Part shown: positions 26,086 through 34,462 of the stretch, piece by piece
How positions within the stretch are numbered: position 1 is the first letter of the stretch
How the letters are laid out: each line of letters opens with the position of its first letter
Source: Halomonas litopenaei
GTDB taxonomy: Bacteria; Pseudomonadota; Gammaproteobacteria; Pseudomonadales; Halomonadaceae
DNA: 64,000 bases
Reading direction: 5' to 3'
Assembly (NCBI RefSeq): GCF_003045775.1
Contig: NZ_PXNS01000003.1
Coordinates: forward strand, 124,001 to 188,000
The notes under the pieces: generated by a model
What the model was told of the DNA's origin: nothing
Seen by the model: only the letters and a program-made list of their open reading frames with translations
Database searches by the model: none
Translations under genes and position numbers: made by a program

Positions 26086-27948
26086 CTAGAGATTTCTGGC
26101 CTGACGCGCCTTGTGGGACTGATAGCGCTCGCGGGCGTCCACCACTTCCTGACGCGGCGAGACTTCAGGCACCGCCACGTCCCACCAGGCACCACCTTCC
26201 TTGGTGTCGTTGAGGCCATCGGTGTCGATGGCGATCACATAGCTGATGTCGGACGCCTTGGCGCGCTCGAGGGCCTGCTCAAGCTCAGCGATATTGGCGA
26301 CCTTCTCGCTATTGGCGCCCAGGGCGGCGGCGTGGGCGGCGAAGTCGGTCTTGGGCGCGCCGGCCTCGACGCTCAGGCAGTCCTCCAGCCGGTTGTTGAA
26401 GCCGGGGCCGCCGCAGAATTGCTGAAGTCGATGGATGCAGCCATAGCCGCGATTGTCGAGCACCACCGCGATGATCTTGTGCCCCAGCATTACCGAGGTG
26501 GCGATCTCCGAGTTCATCATCAGGTAGGAGCCGTCACCGACCATCACGAACACCTCTGAATCGGGCAGCGCCATCTTGGTGCCGAGGCCTCCGGCAAGTT
26601 CGTAGCCCATGCAGGAGTAGCCGTATTCCATGTGGTAGCCGCGATCGAAGCGAGTACGCCACAGTTTCTGCAGCTCGCCCGGCAGGCCCCCCGCGGCACA
26701 CACCACGATGTCGCGTTCGCCGGCGGCGCGGTTGACCGCCCCCACCACCTCGGCGTCACAGGGCAGCCCGGTGCCGCGATCCTGGGTCACCCGTTCCACG
26801 GTGGCATTCCAGTCATCGCGCAGCGCGGCCGCCCGCTCGCTCCAGGACGAGGCCGGCCGCCACGGGGCGGTGCCCTGCTCGAGCCCGTCCTTCAGGCTGA
26901 CAAGGCTCAGGCGGGCATCGCCCACCAGCGGCTGGGCGTAGTGCTTGACCGCATCGAAGGAGGCCACGTTGAGACACAGTATCTTCGCCTCGGGGTTGAT
27001 CAGCGCCCGGGAGCCAGAGGCGAAATCGCCAAGCCGGGTGCCCACGGCGATGATCAGATCCGCTTCCTGGGCCAGGCTGTTGGCGGCGGCTGAACCGGTC
27101 ACACCCAGGGTGCCGACGTTGCTGGCATGGTCCCAGGGCAACGCGCCCTTGCCCGCCTGGGTCTCGGTCACCGGCACCTGGTAGCGGCTGACGAAGGCGT
27201 CGAGCTCTGACAGCGCCTCGGCGTAGTGGACGCCGCCACCGGCCACCAGCAGCGGTCGCTCGGCCGAGCGGATCAAGGCGATGGCATCGTCGAGCTCGCG
27301 CGGATCGGCGGCCTGACGGCGCAGGTGGTGCACCTTCTCGACAAAGAAATGCTCGGGATAGTCGTAGGCCTCGGTCTGGATGTCCTGGGGCAGCGCCAGG
27401 GTCACCGGACCACACTCCACCGGGTCAGTCAGCACCCGCATCGCCTGGGGCAGCGACGTCAGCAGTTGCTCCGGCCGGGTGATGCGATCGAAGAAGCGAC
27501 TCACCGGCTTGAAGCAGTCGTTGGAGGTCAGGGTGTGGTCGTGGAAGTTCTCGACCTGCTGCAGCACCGGATCGGGCTTGCGCGTGGCGAAGGTGTCGCC
27601 CGGCAGCAGCAGTAGCGGCAGTCGATTGACGTGGGCCACCGCCGCCGCGGTTACCATGTTCACCGAACCAGGACCGGCGGAGGCGGTACAGGCCATCACC
27701 TGGCGCCGATTGAGCGTCTTGGTGAAGGCAATGGCGGCGTGGCACATGGCCTGCTCGTTGTGGGCGCGGTAGGTCGGCAGCGTCTCACGGGCCTGATACA
27801 GCGCCTCGCCGAGGCCGGCCACGTTGCCGTGGCCGAAGATCGCCCAGACGCCGGGAAACAGCGGCTTGATCTGGCCGGCGACGTTCACCTTCTGGGCCTG
27901 CATGTAGCGGATCACCGCCTGGGACATGGTCAGTCGAATCGTGGACAT
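26086..27948 (-). CDS. iolD: 3D-(3,5/4)-Trihydroxycyclohexane-1,2-dione hydrolase (TPP-dependent)
   Basis: This 620-aa thiamine-diphosphate enzyme opens the ring of the inositol-derived diketone to 5-deoxy-glucuronate. The TPP/Mg motif runs from GDGS at 471 (GDGSYLMMNSEIATS) to DNRGYG near 498-503. The N-terminal pyrimidine-binding domain has the active-site glutamate region RAHNEQAMCHAAIAF. IolD features RKPDPVLQQVE, SNDCFKPVSRF and a WWDVAVPEVS C-terminus are present. Transcribed after iolC with 109 bases between them. Confidence 0.93.
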   Translation of the reverse strand: MSTIRLTMSQAVIRYMQAQKVNVAGQIKPLFPGVWAIFGHGNVAGLGEALYQARETLPTYRAHNEQAMCHAAIAFTKTLNRRQVMACTASAGPGSVNMVTAAAVAHVNRLPLLLLPGDTFATRKPDPVLQQVENFHDHTLTSNDCFKPVSRFFDRITRPEQLLTSLPQAMRVLTDPVECGPVTLALPQDIQTEAYDYPEHFFVEKVHHLRRQAADPRELDDAIALIRSAERPLLVAGGGVHYAEALSELDAFVSRYQVPVTETQAGKGALPWDHASNVGTLGVTGSAAANSLAQEADLIIAVGTRLGDFASGSRALINPEAKILCLNVASFDAVKHYAQPLVGDARLSLVSLKDGLEQGTAPWRPASSWSERAAALRDDWNATVERVTQDRGTGLPCDAEVVGAVNRAAGERDIVVCAAGGLPGELQKLWRTRFDRGYHMEYGYSCMGYELAGGLGTKMALPDSEVFVMVGDGSYLMMNSEIATSVMLGHKIIAVVLDNRGYGCIHRLQQFCGGPGFNNRLEDCLSVEAGAPKTDFAAHAAALGANSEKVANIAELEQALERAKASDISYVIAIDTDGLNDTKEGGAWWDVAVPEVSPRQEVVDARERYQSHKARQARNL

Positions 27949-27971
27949 GGCAATGCTCTCGGAGATGGCTG

Positions 27972-27992
27972 CCGGGTCCTGAGGGGACCCGG
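27972..27992 (-). other. Intercistronic stem-loop between iolC and iolD
   Basis: A perfect 8-bp stem CCGGGTCC / GGACCCGG has a 5-nt loop in the 109-bp gap. No T run follows, so it is not a classic terminator. Confidence 0.5.
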
Positions 27993-28057
27993 ATTATCGT
28001 TATCTTGGTCATGGTCTGGGAGCGCTACCACGCGCACCCCATTTCGCTCATTCTCGT

Positions 28058-29974
28058 TCAGACGCTCTGGCGTTCTTTCCAGCAGTCCACCAGTTCGCGG
28101 TAATTGGCGACGACATCGTCGATCAGCGCCTGGTCGTCGGCCTCGCCGGCGAGCCAGCGACGGCTGGGCTCGGCAAAGATCGAGCGCCCCACCGCGAAGC
28201 CCTTGCACACGTCGAACCCGGCGCTGTCCATGAAGCCCTTCTTGAGCGTATCGAGGGGCGCATCGAGCCCCAGCATCACCACGCCGCGACAGTGGGGGGC
28301 GCGTCGCGCCAGCAGCACGCTGATGCGCTCCCAGGCCGCGGGGGTCTGCGGCGGCAGCTTCCACCAGTCGGGATAGACGCCGAGGTTGTAAAAGCGCTGC
28401 ATGGCGTTGAGAAAGGTATCGTCATCGCTTTGCTGATCCTTGGGCGGAATGATCTCGAGCAGCAGCTCATGCCCGGTCCTGAGGCAGGCGTCATACAGCT
28501 CCACCACCTGGCGCTCCTGGGTGCGGCGCAGGTCGAGCTGGTCCTCCGGGTGGTAGAACACCAGGCACTTGACGATGTGCTCGCGAGGCCAGGCGGCCAG
28601 TCGGGCACCGATATTGCGCCCGCCTTCCAGCTCGATGGGACGCGAGCTCGGCAACTCCACCGGGCGGCCAATCCACCAGCCGCGCCCGGTCACGTCATTG
28701 AGTGCATCCTGACCGTAGGTGTCGTCGATCAGCACGCCCATCTGGCTGTCACCGATATGTCCGGCGCCCTGCTCCGCCGCCTGCACCAGCAGCCGTTTCA
28801 ACGTCTTGATCCTTCCGGGGTCGGCGCCGACCTCCCGGGCCATGTCGTAGAATTGCTTGCGATGGTCGAAGGCCAGCACGCACAGATCCGACCACTGCGT
28901 CGGGCTACGCTGGGTGGTGACCCGGTGCAGGTGGTTGAGCCGCGTGTCCAGGTCGGGACGCGGGATATCCTCGGCGCGACTCAGGTAGTCGTCGAGTTCC
29001 TCGCTGCTGGGAATCGCCGGGGCACAGCCGTGGCGGGAGACCACCAGGGCCCCGCAGGCGTTGGCGTAGGCACAGCTTTGCTGATGACTTTCGCCGTTGA
29101 GCCAGCCGCGCAGGAAACCGCTGAGGAAGGCGTCACCGGCACCCAGCACATTGAGCACCTCGACACGCACCCCGGTGAATACCTCGAACTCGGACTCGCT
29201 GTCGGGAATCTCACCGTCGAGCACGGTGCAGCCCTGCGCGCCCAGCTTGAGCACGATGGAGGCATCGCTCAGCTCGCGAATGCGCTTGAGCGCGGTGATG
29301 GTGTCGGTGCTGCCACCGGCGATGTGGACCTCTTCCTCGGTGCCGACCACCAGGTCCAGGTCCGGCAGAATGGTCTGCAGGTGGGCGCTGACACCATCAT
29401 CGGAGATAAAGCGGGTCTCGCCGTCACCCAGCGAGGTCAGGCCCCACAGCACCGGACGATAGTCGATATCGAGAATCACCTTGGTGCCGGCCGCCTTGGC
29501 GTATTCGATGGCGGTCTTGCTGGCCTGATAGGTGCCGTCGGTGGAGAAATGGGTACCGGTGATCAACAGCGCCCGACTGGAGGCGATGAACTCGGGATCC
29601 ATGTCATCGGCACTGATCGCCATGTCGGCGCAATTGTCGCGATAGAAGATCAGCGGAAAGGTGTCCTGATCCTTGATGCCCAGGATCACCAGACCGGTGA
29701 GTCGTTCCTGGTCGGTGATGACCTGACTGACGTCCACGCCCACCCGGGCCAGTTCCTCGCGTACGAAGCGCCCCATGTGCTCGTCGCCGACCCGCGTCAG
29801 CATGGCAGACTTCAGCCCCATGCGAGCGGTACCGTAGGCGATATTGGCCGACGAGCCGCCGAGGTACTTGTTGAAGGACGACATGTCCTCGAGCCGGCTG
29901 CCGATCTGTTCGCCGTAGAAATCCACGGCCGCTCGGCCCAGGCAGATTAGGTCCAGCGTCTTGTTGGTGGTCAT
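28058..29974 (-). CDS. iolC: 5-Dehydro-2-deoxygluconokinase fused to DUF2090 domain
   Basis: This is a 638-aa two-domain protein. Residues 1 to about 325 are a PfkB-family kinase phosphorylating 5-dehydro-2-deoxy-D-gluconate; the glycine motif is LGGSSANIAYGTARMG and the catalytic motif is NVLGAGDAFLSG (Asp281). Residues about 345-638 are a DUF2090 TIM barrel (LCVLAFDHRKQFYDMA, DQLDLRRTQE, RGVVMLGLDAPLDTLKKGF), similar to class I/II aldolases. No separate iolJ is seen, so the second domain may supply the aldolase step that yields dihydroxyacetone phosphate and malonate semialdehyde. Such fusions are known in Proteobacteria. First gene of the C-D-E-A unit. Confidence 0.92.
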   Translation of the reverse strand: MTTNKTLDLICLGRAAVDFYGEQIGSRLEDMSSFNKYLGGSSANIAYGTARMGLKSAMLTRVGDEHMGRFVREELARVGVDVSQVITDQERLTGLVILGIKDQDTFPLIFYRDNCADMAISADDMDPEFIASSRALLITGTHFSTDGTYQASKTAIEYAKAAGTKVILDIDYRPVLWGLTSLGDGETRFISDDGVSAHLQTILPDLDLVVGTEEEVHIAGGSTDTITALKRIRELSDASIVLKLGAQGCTVLDGEIPDSESEFEVFTGVRVEVLNVLGAGDAFLSGFLRGWLNGESHQQSCAYANACGALVVSRHGCAPAIPSSEELDDYLSRAEDIPRPDLDTRLNHLHRVTTQRSPTQWSDLCVLAFDHRKQFYDMAREVGADPGRIKTLKRLLVQAAEQGAGHIGDSQMGVLIDDTYGQDALNDVTGRGWWIGRPVELPSSRPIELEGGRNIGARLAAWPREHIVKCLVFYHPEDQLDLRRTQERQVVELYDACLRTGHELLLEIIPPKDQQSDDDTFLNAMQRFYNLGVYPDWWKLPPQTPAAWERISVLLARRAPHCRGVVMLGLDAPLDTLKKGFMDSAGFDVCKGFAVGRSIFAEPSRRWLAGEADDQALIDDVVANYRELVDCWKERQSV

Positions 29975-30045
29975 GGCGTCACCCTGGTGTGGTCACGATA
30001 AGCCGTGCTCTGCCCGTGACGGGCGTCCCGACGACTTTGGATTGT

Positions 30046-30081
30046 TCGTTCTATTTGAATCCATGATAGAACTGATATTCC
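30046..30081 (-). promoter_or_regulatory. Promoter and RpiR-type operator of the iolC-D-E-A operon
   Basis: On the minus strand, GGAATATCAGTTCT (30081-30068) is followed after 12 nt by AATAGAACG (30055-30047). This is the same architecture as at the iolI and ABC promoters, with one changed base in the palindrome. It lies 72 bases before the iolC start. Confidence 0.5.
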
Positions 30082-30234
30082 ACTCGTTCAATCTCTGGAA
30101 CAGCCGATTCAGTTCATCTTTGGTCGTAGCAGTGTCCGGGAAGCACGAGAGCCTGCCGTCACGCTCCCGGGCGGCAAGTCGCCCCGCCCGGTGGCGCCGG
30201 ACAGGGCGTGGAGGTAGCGCGGCCAGGACGAGCC

Positions 30235-31143
30235 TCAGCGTAGGTTGAAGTAGGTATCGACGTAGCGCTGGATTTCCTGGCGCATAAAGCGCGAGGAGTC
30301 TTCTGCGCGCTCTTCCCAGGCGAACACACAGGCGGTCATGATGCCGTCGAAGCCGACCTCGGCCAGCGTCTTGAAGAACAGATCCCAGTCGATCTCGCCC
30401 TGGCCGATATCCAGATGCTGGTGGATGCGGGCGGTGGAGCCCGGCGGATTGATGATGTAGCGCAGCCCCGACGATCCCTTGTGATTGAAGGTATCCGCCA
30501 CGTGGACGTGGGCCAGCACCGGGGCGCTGTCACGGATCATCTGCGCCATGTCATCGCCAAAGTGGAAGGTATGGGGTGCGCAGTAGAGAAACTTCACGTT
30601 GTCCGAGTCGATGGTACGAATCATGTCCACCGCCGGGTGCAGCGTCTCGACAAAGTCATCCGGGTGTGGCTCGACGTTGAGCTGGATGCCCTCGCGCTCG
30701 AAGATCGGTACCAGCTCCTCCATCGAGCGCCACCAGGCGGCCTCGCTGGATTCGGTGGTGGCGCCGCCATGGCAGCAGGCTGAACAACTGCCACGCTCGG
30801 GATGCGGGCCACGACCGAACTCGGAGTTCATGGTGTCCACACCCATTTCCACCGCCACCTCGATGGCCTTCTTCCAGTACTTCACCGCCGCCTGGCGCTC
30901 GTCCTCGTGGGGACTGGCCCAGCGGAACATCGGCAGCAGCGAGGCGATCTCGACCTCGCTGTCCTTGAGCGCCTGCTTGAAGGAGCGCAGGCGGGACGGG
31001 AACACCCGGGGGTGGACGAACCAGTCGAAGAAGTCATCCCGGGGCGACAGCTCGAGATAGTCGTATCCCAGGTCCTTGGCCAGGCGCGGCAGCTTTTCCA
31101 GGGGCACGTGGCGATGCATGAAGGGGTCGAGGGCGATTTTCAT
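30235..31143 (-). CDS. Sugar phosphate isomerase/epimerase, IolH/IolI-like TIM barrel
   Basis: This 302-aa AP-endonuclease-2-type TIM barrel belongs to the inositol regulon. Metal-site segments are visible: LNVEPHPDDF, FLYCAPHTFHFGDD, LAHVHVADTFNHKG and a late Glu/His region. An unusual cysteine cluster GSCSACCHGG lies near residues 118-127. ATG 31143 is chosen because AAGGAG lies just upstream. The protein resembles IolH in length and position, but the family is too broad to fix its substrate; an inosose isomerase or epimerase is likely. Confidence 0.72.
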   Translation of the reverse strand: MKIALDPFMHRHVPLEKLPRLAKDLGYDYLELSPRDDFFDWFVHPRVFPSRLRSFKQALKDSEVEIASLLPMFRWASPHEDERQAAVKYWKKAIEVAVEMGVDTMNSEFGRGPHPERGSCSACCHGGATTESSEAAWWRSMEELVPIFEREGIQLNVEPHPDDFVETLHPAVDMIRTIDSDNVKFLYCAPHTFHFGDDMAQMIRDSAPVLAHVHVADTFNHKGSSGLRYIINPPGSTARIHQHLDIGQGEIDWDLFFKTLAEVGFDGIMTACVFAWEERAEDSSRFMRQEIQRYVDTYFNLR

Positions 31144-31274
31144 GGAAGTCTCCTTATCATTGTTCACGCTCAGGTTCAGGACGTTGTCACTGAACCAGGT
31201 GGGTGGCGTTCAGCCCGACACGGGTGGATCGCCGCGTGGTCAACCGCGATGGATGTGGCGGTCACAGCGGCGAT

Positions 31275-32108
31275 TCAGGCCACTCCATCGCGGATGACGT
31301 CAATGCTGCGCGCGAGGGCATCCGCCGGATCCTGCAGCGCGTGTACCGACTCGGCGAAGGGCTCGAAGGACAGGTAGCCGCGATAACCATCGGCGAGCAG
31401 GCGACGCACCTGTTCGACGTTGTCGAGACGATCGCCCTCACCCACCAGCACCCGGTTGCCGTCGAGCATGGCGTCGAAGGTCAGCGTCGGATCCTCGACG
31501 CCGGACAGGTGAACCAGGCCGGTGCGCGCGGCGAACAGTGCCGCTTCACCGGCCCCTCGATGGTGAAAGGTGTCGTGCACCAGCGAAAAGCGCGCCGGCT
31601 CCGATGGCCCCAGGATGGCGACGGCCTCGTCGATGGCGGCCAAAGCGTCAGCCTTGAGTCGCAACGACGAGTCAGGAAAGCCCAGTGGCTCGACGAACCC
31701 CACGAGCCCGTGACGATCCAGGGTTGCCCCCAGCTCCACCAGCGCCTTGACCACATCGGTGGCTGTTGGTGCCTCGTCGGGCGCGGCGACCAGCGGACAC
31801 AGCACCAGACCCCGGGCGCCCGCCGCCGCTGCCCGTTCGGCCAGGTGCTCGGCCTGAACGGCGCGCTCCTTGTCCCACACATTGAACGGATACAGCGCAT
31901 TGACGCTGAGCACGCTCAGACCCAGCTCCCGGGCCAGCTCTCCGGCGGCAACGGCCTGCTCGAGGGTCGCCAGGCTGTTGTCGCCGACATCGTTGCGCAG
32001 CTCCACCGCGTCGATGCCGAGCTCGACGGCCAGGCGCATCAGCTGCTCGATGGAGTAGCGAGGACAGACCATATGGTTAAGGGCAAAGTGCAGTGATCGA
32101 GATGGCAT
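31275..32108 (-). CDS. 2-keto-myo-inositol isomerase-like TIM barrel (IolI-like)
   Basis: This 277-aa xylose-isomerase-like enzyme opens with LHFALNHMVCP and has EPLGFPDSSLR, FSLVHDTFHHRG, LVHLSGVEDP and YLSFEPFAESVH. These supply the Glu/Asp/His/Glu metal ligands of the IolI group, which interconverts scyllo-inosose and 1-keto-D-chiro-inositol. ATG 32108 has AGGGAG upstream; the longer open frame to 32150 lacks support. The first gene transcribed from the promoter at 32411-32445. A 131-bp gap (31144-31274, with an 8-bp inverted repeat at its ends 31228-31274) precedes the next gene. Confidence 0.75.
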   Translation of the reverse strand: MPSRSLHFALNHMVCPRYSIEQLMRLAVELGIDAVELRNDVGDNSLATLEQAVAAGELARELGLSVLSVNALYPFNVWDKERAVQAEHLAERAAAAGARGLVLCPLVAAPDEAPTATDVVKALVELGATLDRHGLVGFVEPLGFPDSSLRLKADALAAIDEAVAILGPSEPARFSLVHDTFHHRGAGEAALFAARTGLVHLSGVEDPTLTFDAMLDGNRVLVGEGDRLDNVEQVRRLLADGYRGYLSFEPFAESVHALQDPADALARSIDVIRDGVA

Positions 32109-32161
32109 GGGGCGCTCCCTGAGCCGAGAAGAAGGTGCCGGAAACGTCACATCAGAACTGT

Positions 32162-32174
32162 TTGCAACCGGTTA
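32162..32174 (-). promoter_or_regulatory. LacI-type operator, site 2
   Basis: The minus strand reads ACCGGTTGCAAAC, identical to sites 1 and 3; with site 3 the identity extends to AACCGGTTGCAAACAG. It lies 54 bases upstream of the iolI start. Confidence 0.6.
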
Positions 32175-32387
32175 GGTCGCACTTTAGAACAAAAATTCCC
32201 AAGATCAAATAGAGGGAATGTTTCCTCCTCTGGTGCCTTGGCATTCAGCTGATTGTGGCTTTTTCCCGCTAATCAATCATCTGGGCTCGGCTTCGAGCCC
32301 ACGAAGACCGACGGCGTGGCCGCAACTTGTCGACCAAAGTACAAGGCGCCCCCCCCTCCTACAGGGGAACAATGATAGCCTTGGCAC

Positions 32388-32445
32388 TGAATGAAACGTT
32401 CCATCCAAACGTTCTATACTAAAGCATAAATGGAATTTTTATTCC
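32388..32445 (-). promoter_or_regulatory. iolI promoter with two RpiR-type operators
   Basis: On the minus strand, GGAATAAAAATTCC (32445-32432) is followed after 13 nt by TATAGAAC (32418-32411). Then GGAACGTTTCATTCA (32402-32388) lies downstream of the box. On the + strand the same segment includes TATACT, so it may also start the divergent RpiR gene. GGAA-N6-TTCC is the palindrome I recall for RpiR-type IolR of Sinorhizobium. Confidence 0.55.
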
Positions 32446-32512
32446 CAACCGACTAGGGTGATCCCAGACGACGGCCAACGCTGGGCAACACCCTGCAACC
32501 GAGTGAACCGCC

Positions 32513-33376
32513 ATGGCAGAGCTACCTCAGGATTTCAGCGCGCTGGAAGCGCAGATCACCGAGCAGTACCCCGACCTCAGCCGTCGCCTGCAGCAGACGG
32601 CGCGTTTTCTGCTCGATCACCCGCAGGAAGTAGCCTTTTCCACCGTGGCGAGGCTGGCCGAGCAGGCGGGCGTCACGCCGTCCACGCTGATTCGCTTTGC
32701 CAACAGCCTTGGGTTCAAGGGCTTCTCGGACATGCAGAAGCTGTTTCGCTCACGCCTGGTGGATGAGTTGCCCAACTACTCAGAGCGCATCCACGCGGTG
32801 CGCTCCGCCACCGGCGAGACCCCCAGCGGCTCTCAACTGCTGTGGGAATTTGCCGACGCCAACCGGGAAATGCTCGAGCAACTCCCCGGGCGTACCGACC
32901 CGCGCCAGCTGGAGAGCGCGCTGGACCTTCTGGAAGGCGCCGAGGCGGTGCACCTGATGGGCATGCGCCGCACCTTCCCGGTGGCAAGCTACCTGCAGTA
33001 CGCACTCAACCACGTCGACAAACGCTGCTTCTTGATCAATGCCCTGGGCGGTATGCATCAGGAACAGGCACGGGCCATCGGTCCCCGTGACGCCCTGCTG
33101 GCGGTGAGCTTCTCGCCCTACGCATCGGAAACCCGCGAAGTAGCCGAACAGACCCGTGATAAAGGCGTGCCGGTGGTTGCCATCACCGATTCCACCCTGA
33201 GCCCGCTGGCCCGCGTCGCCGACGTGACCCTGGTGGTACAGGAAGCGGAAGTGAAGAGCTTCCGCGGCCTCACCGCCACCCTGTGCCTGGCCCAGAGCAT
33301 GGCCATCGCCCTGGGCGTGCGCCAGGACAGCGCCGCCGACAAGGGCTCGTCTCCCGAGGCCCCCGCCTCGGGCTAG
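32513..33376 (+). CDS. RpiR/MurR-family regulator of inositol catabolism (IolR-like)
   Basis: This is a 287-aa regulator. The N-terminal helix-turn-helix (about residues 37-75; STVARLAEQAGVTPSTLIRFANSLGF) precedes a SIS sugar-phosphate-binding domain (about 125-265; GMRRTFPVASYLQYAL, AVSFSPYASETREVAEQTRDKGVPVVAITD). It is placed among the iol genes and next to iolB, and GGAA-N6-TTCC palindromes occur upstream of several iol units, so it is the likely repressor responding to a phosphorylated intermediate. A perfect hairpin (33353-33372, CCCGAGGC/GCCTCGGG) lies at the very end of the gene. Confidence 0.88.
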   Translation: MAELPQDFSALEAQITEQYPDLSRRLQQTARFLLDHPQEVAFSTVARLAEQAGVTPSTLIRFANSLGFKGFSDMQKLFRSRLVDELPNYSERIHAVRSATGETPSGSQLLWEFADANREMLEQLPGRTDPRQLESALDLLEGAEAVHLMGMRRTFPVASYLQYALNHVDKRCFLINALGGMHQEQARAIGPRDALLAVSFSPYASETREVAEQTRDKGVPVVAITDSTLSPLARVADVTLVVQEAEVKSFRGLTATLCLAQSMAIALGVRQDSAADKGSSPEAPASG

Positions 33377-33461
33377 CCGCCAGCTCGCCCCTCGACACTC
33401 TGGCCCGCCCACGCCCCGCGCCCTGCGCGACCGGGCAGGCCACCAACAGGAGATCCTGTCC

Positions 33462-34268
33462 ATGACATCGCTTCTTGTACGCCCCCAGAGCCCCGACGCC
33501 GACGGCAAGGTGCTGGAAGTCACCCCGCAATCCGCTGGCTGGGACCACGTCGGCTTTCGTGTCCACCGGCTGCAAAAGGGCCAGCGTCTGAGCGGCGAGA
33601 CCGGCTCTCGCGAACACTGCCTGGTGCTGTTGAGCGGACGTGCCACCGTCGCCGGCGCCGGCGAACGCTGGGAGGACATCGGCGAGCGCATGGACATCTT
33701 CGACAAGGTGCCACCCTACTCGGTCTACCTGCCCGATGGAGCGGACTTCGAGGTCGAGGCACTGACCGATCTCGAGATCGCGGTGTGCAGCGCACCGGGC
33801 CACGGCAACCACAAGGCCAGGCTGATCGCGCCACAGCAGGTCAAGTGCTCCACCCGCGGCGGCGGCACCAACACTCGGCATATCCACGACATCCTGCCGG
33901 AGACCGAACCCGCCGACGGCCTGCTGGTGGTCGAGGTCTACACACCGCCAGGCAACTGGTCGAGCTATCCGCCCCACAAGCACGACGTCGACAATCTGCC
34001 CGAGGAGTCGATCCTCGAGGAAACCTACTACCACCGGCTGAATCCGAGCCAGGGCTTCGCCTTTCAGCGGGTCTACACCGATGACCGCTCGCTGGACGAG
34101 ACCATGGCGGTAGACAATGGCTGCTGCGTGATGGTGCCTCGGGGCTACCACCCGGTGGGTGCACCTCACGGCTACGAGCTTTACTACCTCAACGTGATGG
34201 CCGGTCCCAAGCGCGAATGGAAGTTCAAGAACGACCCTGAACACGAGTGGATCGTGCAGCAACAGTAA
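33462..34268 (+). CDS. iolB: 5-Deoxy-glucuronate isomerase
   Basis: This 268-aa double-cupin enzyme converts 5-deoxy-D-glucuronate to 5-dehydro-2-deoxy-D-gluconate, the substrate of IolC. IolB hallmarks are present: WSSYPPHKHDVDNLPEES, LEETYYHRLNPSQGFAFQRVYTDDRSLDETMAV and VPRGYHPVGAPHGYELYYLNVMAGP. The metal ligands (His/Glu/His) lie in these runs. It is 85 bases downstream of the RpiR gene and followed by a strong terminator. Confidence 0.94.
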   Translation: MTSLLVRPQSPDADGKVLEVTPQSAGWDHVGFRVHRLQKGQRLSGETGSREHCLVLLSGRATVAGAGERWEDIGERMDIFDKVPPYSVYLPDGADFEVEALTDLEIAVCSAPGHGNHKARLIAPQQVKCSTRGGGTNTRHIHDILPETEPADGLLVVEVYTPPGNWSSYPPHKHDVDNLPEESILEETYYHRLNPSQGFAFQRVYTDDRSLDETMAVDNGCCVMVPRGYHPVGAPHGYELYYLNVMAGPKREWKFKNDPEHEWIVQQQ

Positions 34269-34345
34269 CCGTACAAACTCCGCCGATTCCGGCAGCCCAG
34301 GTAAGGGCTGGCGTCATCGGCGGACCAAGGAACGTCTCTCTCTTT

Positions 34346-34370
34346 GCCCCGCCACCGGCGGGGCTTTTTT
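34346..34370 (+). terminator. Rho-independent terminator after iolB
   Basis: The 8-bp stem GCCCCGCC / GGCGGGGC has a 3-nt loop (ACC) and is followed by six T. It ends the RpiR-iolB unit before the convergent isomerase gene. Confidence 0.88.
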
Positions 34371-34462
34371 ATGGTGCATCGCTTCCCTTTTCCGCCAGCC
34401 GCAGGCATGTCAGCCGCGGACAGGCCATCTTGGCAGCACCCTTGACCAGCATATTCATATCG

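Larger units (their letters stand above)
32109..32512. promoter_or_regulatory. 404-bp divergent control region between iolI and the RpiR gene
   Basis: This gap contains a LacI-type site (32162-32174), an AT-rich stretch with a further TAGAACAAAAATTCC-like element near 32185-32200, a degenerate RpiR site (32388-32402), the iolI promoter box and a perfect RpiR palindrome (32432-32445). The middle part (about 32240-32380) is GC-rich with no feature I can name. Confidence 0.6.

Noticed and set aside
28292..29950. 552-aa + strand frame opposite iolC
   Set aside because: Antisense of a clear kinase/DUF2090 gene; no motif and no start signal.
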